64,000 bases of DNA from Oscillospiraceae bacterium (GTDB lineage Bacteria; Bacillota; Clostridia; Oscillospirales; Oscillospiraceae): assembly GCA_017395085.1 (NCBI GenBank), contig JAFPWF010000002.1, positions 54,394 to 118,393 on the forward strand, read 5' to 3'. Shown here one piece after another: positions 16,549 to 23,118 of this stretch; positions within the stretch are counted from its first letter, which is position 1, and each line of letters begins with the position of its first letter. The translations under genes and the position numbers were made by a program. Under the pieces are notes generated by a model. That model was not told where the DNA came from. It did not search any database and was given only the letters and a program-made list of their open reading frames with translations.

Positions 16549-18117
16549 TCAGGTCAGCTGAAGATAAAGATCATGATATTGTCTGGCAGAATTCTCCCAG
16601 GAAACGTCCTTCTTCATATCGCGGACGACAATCTCATTCCAGCGGTCACGCTCGGTAAAGTACACCGTCTTCGCGCGGATCACCGCATCCAGCAGGAGCC
16701 CCGCCTCATAGCGGTCGAACGTGAATCCGTTGCCCTCATCGGTGAATTCGTTATACGGCATCACGGTGTCCTTCAGGCCGCCGGTCTCACGCACGATGGG
16801 AACCGTTCCGTAATGCATGGCGATCAGCTGCGTCAGGCCGCAGGGTTCAAACAGGCTGGGAACCAGGAACGCATCCGCACCCGCATAAATCTGATGCGAG
16901 AGATCGTCCGCGTAGGCAATTGTCGCGCTGACGGATTCCGGGTGCGCACTCGCCCAGCCGCGGAAAGAGTCTTCGTAACGGGCTTCCCCGGTTCCGAGAA
17001 CGACAAACTGGGTGTTGCCGTCCAGGAATTCCGCAAGGACGGCATTCACCAGATCGAGCCCCTTCTGGTCTGTCAGGCGGGAAACCAGGCCGATAACAAA
17101 CTTGTCCTCGTTCTCTTCCAGGCCGAGCCGCTTCTGCAGGGCGAGCTTGTCCTCTCTTTTTTTCTTCAGGACGGTCCTGTAGCTGTAGTTGGTCTTCAGG
17201 CAGCTGTCCGTCCGCGGGTTCCAGATTTCCACATCGATACCATTCACAATGCCGTGAAGCTTGCCGGAATGATGGCGCAGATGAGAATCAAGCCCATCCC
17301 CGTAGAACGGCGTCTGAATCTCCTCCGCATAGGTTTCGCTGACGGTTGTGATCAGATTCGCATATGCCAGCCCGCCCTTGAACATGCTGGCGTCCTCGTA
17401 TCCCTGCTTCAGTGTCGTGTAATCGAACGCATAGCCGGGCAGGCCGGACCAGTACTGGATGGTCGGAACATTATAGATGCCCTGGAAACGCAGGTTGTGG
17501 ATGGTGATGATGCTCTTGGCGCTGCCCACGGGCGTCCCGGCGAAGAGCGTGCGCAGATAGACCGGTACCAGGCCCGTCTGCCAGTCGTGGCAGTGAATGA
17601 TATCGGGAATCCATTCCAGATAATTCAGCACTGCCAGCACGGCTTTGTCAAAATAGCAATACTTGGGGATGTCCTTGACCAGGTCGGTATAGGGATTGCC
17701 CCAGCTGAAAAACTCCTGATTATCGATAAAGTAATAGACGATGCCGTCGAGTTCCGATTCGAGAATGCCCACATAGAATTCCCTGCCGTCAGCACAGAGA
17801 TCCATGTTGAATTCTCCCAGAAACTTCATCTGTCTCTGGAATTTTTCCGGGATGCATTCGTATCTGGGCATGATGACACGGACGTCACAGTTCTGACGAA
17901 TCAGGGCGCGAGGAAGCGCATACATCACGTCCCCGAGGCCTCCGGTCTTGATAAAGGGAAAACACTCGGACCCGACAAAACAGATTTTTCGCCGGGGTTC
18001 GGGTATCACGGCTGCAGGGTCAGGCTTCTTCATCCCTCCGGCCTTTTTTACGGGCTTTTTGGCTTTGGTTCCTGCCGTCTTAACGGCGGCTTCTGCTGCT
18101 TTCACAATTTCTGCCAT
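16549..18117 (-). CDS. glgA: Glycogen synthase with Lys/Ala-rich N-terminal tail
   Basis: This GT5 glycogen synthase adds glucosyl units from ADP-glucose. The 522-residue protein has the N-terminal KTGGLGDV substrate motif (about residues 57-64) and the C-terminal SLFEPCGLTQLIAMHYGT with VRETGGLKDTV. Family members begin near the KICFVGSE segment (about residue 44); here about 43 extra residues precede it, rich in Lys and Ala. The start follows GGAGAGGG. No ADP-glucose pyrophosphorylase gene (glgC/glgD) is in the window. Confidence 0.94.
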   Translation of the reverse strand: MAEIVKAAEAAVKTAGTKAKKPVKKAGGMKKPDPAAVIPEPRRKICFVGSECFPFIKTGGLGDVMYALPRALIRQNCDVRVIMPRYECIPEKFQRQMKFLGEFNMDLCADGREFYVGILESELDGIVYYFIDNQEFFSWGNPYTDLVKDIPKYCYFDKAVLAVLNYLEWIPDIIHCHDWQTGLVPVYLRTLFAGTPVGSAKSIITIHNLRFQGIYNVPTIQYWSGLPGYAFDYTTLKQGYEDASMFKGGLAYANLITTVSETYAEEIQTPFYGDGLDSHLRHHSGKLHGIVNGIDVEIWNPRTDSCLKTNYSYRTVLKKKREDKLALQKRLGLEENEDKFVIGLVSRLTDQKGLDLVNAVLAEFLDGNTQFVVLGTGEARYEDSFRGWASAHPESVSATIAYADDLSHQIYAGADAFLVPSLFEPCGLTQLIAMHYGTVPIVRETGGLKDTVMPYNEFTDEGNGFTFDRYEAGLLLDAVIRAKTVYFTERDRWNEIVVRDMKKDVSWENSARQYHDLYLQLT

Positions 18118-18168
18118 GTGCTACCCTCTCCGTTTTACTCTGTAAATTCAGAACTCCCGTTTTCGGTT

Positions 18169-19188
18169 TCAGACTCCCTCATAACCCATCGGGTTCTTCG
18201 ACTGCCACGCCCAGGTGTCGCGGCACATATCGTCCAGATTGTATTCGGCCTTCCAGCCAAGCAGCTGCGCGCTCTTATCGGGGCTGGAGTATACCGTTGC
18301 GAGGTCGCCGGGGCGGCGGTCGACGATCTCATAAGGGATTTTTACCCCCGTAACCCGCTCAAAGGCATGCACCATGTCCAACACGCTGTAACCGGTTCCG
18401 GTTCCCAGGTTAAAAACATTCTCTCCCCGGTGCGTCTGCATGTAATCAATTGCGGCAACGTGTCCGCGGGCGAGATCCACCACATGGATATAATCCCGCA
18501 CCCCAGTGCCGTCCGGCGTGTCATAGTCGTTGCCAAAAATGTTCAGGTGATCCCTGCGGCCGACCGCAACCTGAGCAATAAAGGGCATCAGGTTATTGGG
18601 GACACCGCGCGGGTCCTCACCGATCATCCCGCTGGCATGCGCACCGATCGGGTTGAAATAGCGAAGGAGCGAGACCGAAAAGTCGTCGATGGCTTTTGCG
18701 GTATCCCGCAGGATCTGCTCCGACATGTATTTGGTCCATCCATAGGGGTTGGTGCACATGCCGGTTCTGGAAGTCTCCCGCAGGGGCATCTCGTTGTCAC
18801 CGGTATACACCGTGGCAGAGGAAGAGAACACGATATTCTTTACTCCGTGGTCGCGCATGGCCTCGCACAGTCTGACCGTGGAAAAGAGATTGTTGTCGTA
18901 ATACTCCAGCGGCATGGCAACCGACTCACCGACAGCTTTCAGTCCGGCAAAGTGAATGGCACAGTTGATGTCATGTTTCTCAAAAATCCGATCCAGGGCT
19001 GCACGGTCGCGGACATCGTTCTCGTAAAACGCTACCCGCTTTCCGGTGATCTCTTCCACGCGTTCAATTGCCTTCGCGCTGGAATTGACCAGATTGTCAA
19101 TGACGACCACATCGTAACCCTTGTTCAGAAGTTCCACGCAGGTATGGCTGCCGATATATCCGGCTCCGCCTGTTACCAGAATTGTCAT
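18169..19188 (-). CDS. galE: UDP-glucose 4-epimerase
   Basis: GalE interconverts UDP-galactose and UDP-glucose with bound NAD+. The 339-residue protein has the Rossmann motif VTGGAGYIGSH (GxxGxxG), the catalytic SSSATVY Ser and the YGWTK (YxxxK) pair, and the C-terminal RRPGDLATVYSSP. Length is standard. It is the first gene of the minus-strand block galE-glgA-glgB-DUF364, with gaps of about 50 bases. This links galactose entry with glycogen storage. Confidence 0.95.
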   Translation of the reverse strand: MTILVTGGAGYIGSHTCVELLNKGYDVVVIDNLVNSSAKAIERVEEITGKRVAFYENDVRDRAALDRIFEKHDINCAIHFAGLKAVGESVAMPLEYYDNNLFSTVRLCEAMRDHGVKNIVFSSSATVYTGDNEMPLRETSRTGMCTNPYGWTKYMSEQILRDTAKAIDDFSVSLLRYFNPIGAHASGMIGEDPRGVPNNLMPFIAQVAVGRRDHLNIFGNDYDTPDGTGVRDYIHVVDLARGHVAAIDYMQTHRGENVFNLGTGTGYSVLDMVHAFERVTGVKIPYEIVDRRPGDLATVYSSPDKSAQLLGWKAEYNLDDMCRDTWAWQSKNPMGYEGV

Positions 19189-19275
19189 GCTCCGGGTCCT
19201 CCTTCAGTCGTTCAGCGCCCATCCCTGTTGCGATACGGTCTGAGGCGCTGAAATCTTGTGCTGTATAACCAATTT

Positions 19276-19305
19276 ATTCTATCATACCGATATGGATTTT
19301 GTCCA
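19276..19305 (-). promoter_or_regulatory. Probable promoter of galE-glgA-glgB
   Basis: On the minus strand: TGGACA, 18-base spacer, TAGAAT, about 90 bases upstream of the galE ATG. Confidence 0.55.
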
Positions 19306-19366
19306 TACCGCACCGCAGACTTTCCGCCGAAATTCTATCCCTTCCGTCCGTGCGGAACGCCATTGA

Positions 19367-20209
19367 TTACCTGTGTTCCGGGAGGAAAAGATCGATGGCC
19401 CGCCGGATTTCCAGATCCCAGAAGCGCCACTCGTGCCCGTATCCCTCGCGCTCGGTAAACTCCGCCTCCAGCCCGATTTTCTCCGCATAGGCACGAAACT
19501 CCCGAAACCGGCGATACATAACGGTGTCTTCCGTCCCGCAGGAAAAGAATGTTTTCGGCATGCCCGGCCTGCCTGCCCATTCGGCAGCCCTGTCCCAGGT
19601 ATTATAAGGAGAAGCAAGATAGGCCTGCGGCCCGCCTGCATTCTGCAGCCGGATCCGGTTTCTCTCCTTCCCAAGCCTGTCTTTCGGAGAGAGCGGGACA
19701 TCTTTCGATTTTTCCAGTTCTTCGGCAATCTGACGCATATTCTGCGGTACCCAGGACATGCTGTATGCTGCAGCAAACTTTTCCGGATGTGCCCAGGAAT
19801 ATGTAATCGCGCCGCGGCCGCCCATGGAGAGGCCAGCAATGAAATTGTCCTCCCGTTTGTCGCTTGCGGGAAGCCAGCCGTATACAAGCGGCATCAGTTC
19901 TTCCGTCAGATAATCGTAGGCATGATATCCGATACCGAATCCCGGCCAGTTGGCATAATCCGCATTCTGTGCGGACGGCATGACAACCACGAGGTTCTTC
20001 TCTGCGGCGCAGAGTTCCACATTGCTTTTCCGCAGCCAGTCGCTGTAATCTCCAAATGTACCGTGCAGCAGCCACAGCACCGGGTACTTCTCCCCGCTGC
20101 CGTAAAAGGCATCCGGCTCCTGTTTCCCGCTGCAGTCCGGCAGGAGAATATTTACATCGGTATTACCGGAAAGATACTTGCTGTTGAAATTCAGGTGTAC
20201 AAGAGCCAT
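19367..20209 (-). CDS. Alpha/beta-hydrolase esterase (tributyrin esterase / esterase D-like)
   Basis: The 280 residues form an alpha/beta hydrolase of the putative-esterase family. The oxyanion region is WLLHGTFGDYSDW, the nucleophile elbow is GLSMGG (Ser128), and the C-terminal GYGHEWRFWD supplies the catalytic His. This pattern matches clostridial and lactococcal EstA-like tributyrin esterases and feruloyl-esterase-like domains. There is no signal peptide, so it is probably cytoplasmic. Substrate is unknown. It has its own promoter. Confidence 0.85.
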   Translation of the reverse strand: MALVHLNFNSKYLSGNTDVNILLPDCSGKQEPDAFYGSGEKYPVLWLLHGTFGDYSDWLRKSNVELCAAEKNLVVVMPSAQNADYANWPGFGIGYHAYDYLTEELMPLVYGWLPASDKREDNFIAGLSMGGRGAITYSWAHPEKFAAAYSMSWVPQNMRQIAEELEKSKDVPLSPKDRLGKERNRIRLQNAGGPQAYLASPYNTWDRAAEWAGRPGMPKTFFSCGTEDTVMYRRFREFRAYAEKIGLEAEFTEREGYGHEWRFWDLEIRRAIDLFLPEHR

Positions 20210-20270
20210 AGCGTGTTCTCCTTTCAGGCATTGCAGAGATCGGGTCAGCGCTTAATGTTATGACGGTTTT

Positions 20271-20300
20271 ATTTTACGACATACTCCGGCACTGCGGCAA
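20271..20300 (-). promoter_or_regulatory. Probable promoter of the esterase gene
   Basis: On the minus strand: TTGCCG, 18-base spacer, TAAAAT, about 60 bases before the start. Confidence 0.5.
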
Positions 20301-20310
20301 GGGAAAAATA

Positions 20311-20340
20311 AGAAAAAGCCCCCGAATGAGAGCTTTTTCT
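20311..20340 (-). terminator. Terminator after tRNA-Leu
   Basis: Stem AGAAAAAGC / GCTTTTTCT; on the minus strand it ends in a T run a few bases after the tRNA CCA. Confidence 0.75.
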
Positions 20341-20344
20341 TGAT

Positions 20345-20431
20345 TGGTGCCGGTGGTGGGACTCGAACCCACACGGGGGATTAGCCCAACGGATTTTGAG
20401 TCCGTCACGTCTACCATTCCATCACACCGGC
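20345..20431 (-). tRNA. tRNA-Leu (anticodon CAA)
   Basis: Reverse-strand class II tRNA. The acceptor GCCGGTG pairs with CACCGGC, the discriminator is A and CCA is encoded (TGG at 20345-20347). The anticodon loop CTCAAAA gives CAA between ACGGA and TCCGT. The long variable arm (TGGGC..) and the GTTCGAGTCCC T-arm fit leucine. Confidence 0.95.
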
Positions 20432-20454
20432 GGCTATTTCTTCTCTTTGAAAAC

Positions 20455-20491
20455 AGAACCGCGCTGAAACACGTTGTTTCAGCGCGGTTCT
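20455..20491 (-). terminator. Hairpin between tRNA-Thr and tRNA-Leu
   Basis: Perfect 16-pair stem AGAACCGCGCTGAAAC / GTTTCAGCGCGGTTCT with a five-base loop, directly after the tRNA-Thr CCA. On the minus strand GTTTTC follows, so it can act as a terminator or as a processing signal in a two-tRNA transcript. Confidence 0.7.
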
Positions 20492-20493
20492 GC

Positions 20494-20569
20494 TGGAGCT
20501 GGATGGGGGGCTCGAACCCCCGACCTCATGATTACGAATCAGGCGCTCTACCGGCTGAGCTAATCCAGC
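20494..20569 (-). tRNA. tRNA-Thr (anticodon CGT)
   Basis: Reverse strand. The acceptor GCTGGAT pairs fully with ATCCAGC, the discriminator is T and CCA is encoded. D-arm GCTC..GAGC; anticodon loop TTCGTAA gives CGT, reading ACG. The T-arm is GGGGG / CCCCC. The anticodon stem CCTGA / TCATG contains one C-T mismatch at 28-42. Confidence 0.92.
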
Positions 20570-20591
20570 ACGTGTTCTCAAAAGCCCGGTT

Positions 20592-20620
20592 ATTCTAACA
20601 CGTTCCGATGCTTTCGTCAA
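20592..20620 (-). promoter_or_regulatory. Promoter of the tRNA-Thr/tRNA-Leu unit
   Basis: On the minus strand: TTGACG, 17-base spacer, TAGAAT, about 25 bases before tRNA-Thr. Confidence 0.75.
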
Positions 20621-20976
20621 CTGTTTTCTTGTTCTGTAAACTGTGCTGTAAAAGATTTTGTGCAGCCGAAAAACATGCAATTCGTCGTGTTCCGGGTACC
20701 TGCCGGAGGGATCACAGGTTACATAATCGGGGTTTTCTTCAATCCATGAAAAAAAGTTATTGACATTTTGAACAGGTTTTTCGACAGGAGGCATCCGAAA
20801 AAAGCCCGGTTTTCCGGGCATTCTGCCCCATTCTCGGCCTCTGGAAATTATTTGGTAACAAAATAGTTGCTGATTCCGGTTACCATAACATTTCAGTTTT
20901 TTGATGTAACTCTCCGGGAGTGTCTCGTAACATTTGCGCTTAATCGATTACGAAGACGTAACTTTTTGGTTTCAGC
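20621..20976. other. Gene-free region between tRNA promoter and radC
   Basis: No gene is supported here. It holds the tail of the radC transcript (20820-20976), the terminator at 20798-20819, and AT-rich DNA upstream of the tRNA promoter. The radC tail contains four GTTAC pentamers on the minus strand plus one GTAAC; see findings. Confidence 0.6.
20798..20819 (-). terminator. Terminator of the uvrB-polA-rimI-tsaD-radC operon
   Basis: On the minus strand: GCCCGG AAAA CCGGGC followed by six T. A canonical intrinsic terminator about 160 bases after the radC stop. Confidence 0.9.
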
Positions 20977-21648
20977 TCACAGATATCCGTCCTCGCGCAG
21001 GGAGCAGTAGTTGTCACCGGAGATGATCAGGTGGTCGAGAAGCTGGATGCCAACTGTGCTCAGAGCTGCTTTTGCGGAATTAGTTGCGTCGAGGTCTTCC
21101 CGGGATGGAGTAAGCGTTCCGCCGGGATGGTTGTGCGCAAGAATCACTGAAACCGCTTTTGCCGACAGCGCGGTTTCCACGATTTTTCGGACGGAGAAAT
21201 GAACCGCGTTGATATCCCCTTCGTTCAGCAGTGCGAGCTTCAGGACTTTACCGCCGGCGTTCAGGCAAAGAAGTCTGACACTCTCCGTCTGTTCGTGCCG
21301 GAACATGGCGCAGAGGATTCTGCCCGCATCGGATGTGCTGTGAACCTTCTGCCCGGCGCCGTCAGTTTTGACGGCATAGTAGCGGTTCATATCCGGTACC
21401 AGCTTCAGCAGGATAGCAGCGTTTGGAGAAAGGTCTGCCTCTGTCAGTTCCTCCACTGTGGCATCCAGCACCGCGGGAAGGCTGCCGAAACGTGCAATCA
21501 GGTTCTTGGCAGTACTTTTTGTATCTTTTCTCGGGATAGCGTAAAAGAGCAGCAGTTCCAGAGCCTCATAATCCTGGAATGTATCCAGCCCTGTGTTCAG
21601 ATAGCGTTCCCTGACCCGGTTCCGGTGTCCGCGCAGCTGATCATCCAT
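20977..21648 (-). CDS. radC: RadC/JAB-domain DNA repair-associated protein
   Basis: The 223-residue protein has an N-terminal helix-hairpin-helix-like part (YEALELLLFYAIPRKDTKSTAKNL; LIARFGSLPAVLDA) and a C-terminal JAB domain with the metal-binding HNHPGG motif in VILAHNHPGGTLTPSREDLDAT. Length matches RadC. The biochemical function of the family is unsettled. It overlaps the tsaD end by 8 bases and has a GGAGGG site; it is the last gene of the operon. Confidence 0.92.
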   Translation of the reverse strand: MDDQLRGHRNRVRERYLNTGLDTFQDYEALELLLFYAIPRKDTKSTAKNLIARFGSLPAVLDATVEELTEADLSPNAAILLKLVPDMNRYYAVKTDGAGQKVHSTSDAGRILCAMFRHEQTESVRLLCLNAGGKVLKLALLNEGDINAVHFSVRKIVETALSAKAVSVILAHNHPGGTLTPSREDLDATNSAKAALSTVGIQLLDHLIISGDNYCSLREDGYL

Positions 21649-22672
21649 TGCTTTCCCTCCGGTAATTCTGCGAAAGGTCCATTCCCGCGTAGGCGTTCAG
21701 ATCGCTCCCAGCCCGGATACCGGCCAGATACTCATAATAGCCCTGGGCGCCGATCATGGCGGCATTGTCGCCGCAGAGACGCAGCGGCGGAATAAACAGC
21801 GTGACACCTTCCGCTTCGGCAGCCTGCTGAAAATCCTTCCGGATCCTGGAGTTTGCCGCGACCCCGCCTGCAACCACCAGTTTTCCGTAGCCGAGTTCCC
21901 GCACTGCATGCATGGCTCGTGGTACCAGACTCTCGCTGACTGCGCGGGTGAAAGAGGCTGCAAGCGCCGCTCGGTCCAAAGGCTTTCCTGTCTGTTCTGC
22001 ATGGTGGGCAAGGTTGATGACTGCCGTTTTCAGCCCGGAAAAACTCATATCATAGGGTCTGCCCTCGACATGCGCCACGGGGAATTCATACTTCCTGTCA
22101 TCCCCGCCCTGCGACAGTTCGTCGATGGGTTTTCCTCCGGGATACGGGAGTCCAAGCACCCGCGCGGTTTTATCAAAGCACTCCCCCGCTGCATCGTCCC
22201 GGGTCGCGCCGAGAATCGACATATCGGTATAATCCCGCACATCGGCAATCAGGGTGTTTCCTCCGGAGATGGCGAGACAGACAAAAGGCGGCTCGAGTTC
22301 CTGGAATGCAAGATAGTTTGCGGCGATGTGCCCGCGGATATGGTGCACGGGAATCAGTGGAACCTGCAGCACCGAGGCCACTGCCTTGGCAAAGTTCACT
22401 CCCACCAGAACGGCGCCGATAAGCCCGGGCGCATAGGCAACTGCTACAGCGTCAATGTCGGAACGGGAAATTCCGGCTTCCTTCAGCGCGCGTTCCGTCA
22501 GCAGGGAAATGGCCTCCACATGGCTGCGTGAGGCAATTTCGGGAACAACGCCGCCGTACACAGCGTGCAGCTTTGCCTGTGAAAACACCTGATCCGCGAG
22601 AATCGTTCTCCCATTTTCCACAACCGCCACGGCGGTCTCGTCACAGGTGGACTCAAATGCAAGTATCTTCAT
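21641..22672 (-). CDS. tsaD: tRNA N6-adenosine threonylcarbamoyltransferase
   Basis: TsaD transfers threonylcarbamoyl to A37 of ANN-decoding tRNAs. The 343 residues start KILAFESTCDETAVAVV and include the iron-binding HxxxH motif (His111 and His115 in VHHIRGH), CLAISGGNT and VAGGVAANSRIRKD. Length is standard. It overlaps rimI by ATGA. rimI-tsaD pairing is common; tsaB and tsaE are not in the window. Confidence 0.96.
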   Translation of the reverse strand: MKILAFESTCDETAVAVVENGRTILADQVFSQAKLHAVYGGVVPEIASRSHVEAISLLTERALKEAGISRSDIDAVAVAYAPGLIGAVLVGVNFAKAVASVLQVPLIPVHHIRGHIAANYLAFQELEPPFVCLAISGGNTLIADVRDYTDMSILGATRDDAAGECFDKTARVLGLPYPGGKPIDELSQGGDDRKYEFPVAHVEGRPYDMSFSGLKTAVINLAHHAEQTGKPLDRAALAASFTRAVSESLVPRAMHAVRELGYGKLVVAGGVAANSRIRKDFQQAAEAEGVTLFIPPLRLCGDNAAMIGAQGYYEYLAGIRAGSDLNAYAGMDLSQNYRRESNG

Positions 22673-23118
22673 GAAAACTCCTTTGTCATCAGCACAGCGT
22701 CCTCGTGCGGCGCAGTGTAATATCCTTTTCGCAGCCCCGTCCGACGGTATCCGTGCTTTTCGTAAAGCGCCAGAGCAGGGAGATTTCCCGCACGCACTTC
22801 GAGAGTCAGAAAGTGCAGCTTTTCTTCCTCCGCCAGAGAATCCAGCATCTCCAGCAGTCTGTCTCCGGCGCCGCGACGGCGGGAAGCCCTGCGCACCGCC
22901 ACATTCCCAATATATCCCTCATCCAGAACCGTCTGTACCCAGACATAGCCAGCAAGCACAGCATCTTCCCATACGGCAAGCCAGTGCGTGTGCTCATCCG
23001 GAATCAGGCGGCAAATCTGTTCCGGCGTCAACGGTGAGGAAAAGCACTCCGTCTCAATGGACGCGAGTTCCCGGACAATCTGCTCTCGGGCTTCGTTTAT
23101 TTTCCCTGTCCGAAACAT
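22669..23118 (-). CDS. rimI: Ribosomal-protein-alanine N-acetyltransferase
   Basis: RimI acetylates the N-terminal alanine of ribosomal protein S18. ATG 23118 shares bases with the polA stop (TGATG) and gives 149 residues, the family length; the open frame upstream is inside polA. The GNAT core reads YIGNVAVRRASRRRGAGDRLLEML, then LTLEVRAGNLPALALYEKHGY, which is very typical of RimI. Tightly coupled to polA and tsaD. Confidence 0.92.
   Translation of the reverse strand: MFRTGKINEAREQIVRELASIETECFSSPLTPEQICRLIPDEHTHWLAVWEDAVLAGYVWVQTVLDEGYIGNVAVRRASRRRGAGDRLLEMLDSLAEEEKLHFLTLEVRAGNLPALALYEKHGYRRTGLRKGYYTAPHEDAVLMTKEFS

Noticed and set aside
16573-19251. An 892-residue plus-strand open frame
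   Set aside because: It lies wholly antisense to glgA and galE, which have clear motifs, and shows no own ribosome site or domain; it is a by-product of high-GC codon bias.
20411-20821. A 136-residue minus-strand frame across the tRNA region
   Set aside because: It reads through both tRNA genes and the inter-tRNA hairpin, so it cannot be a normal gene.
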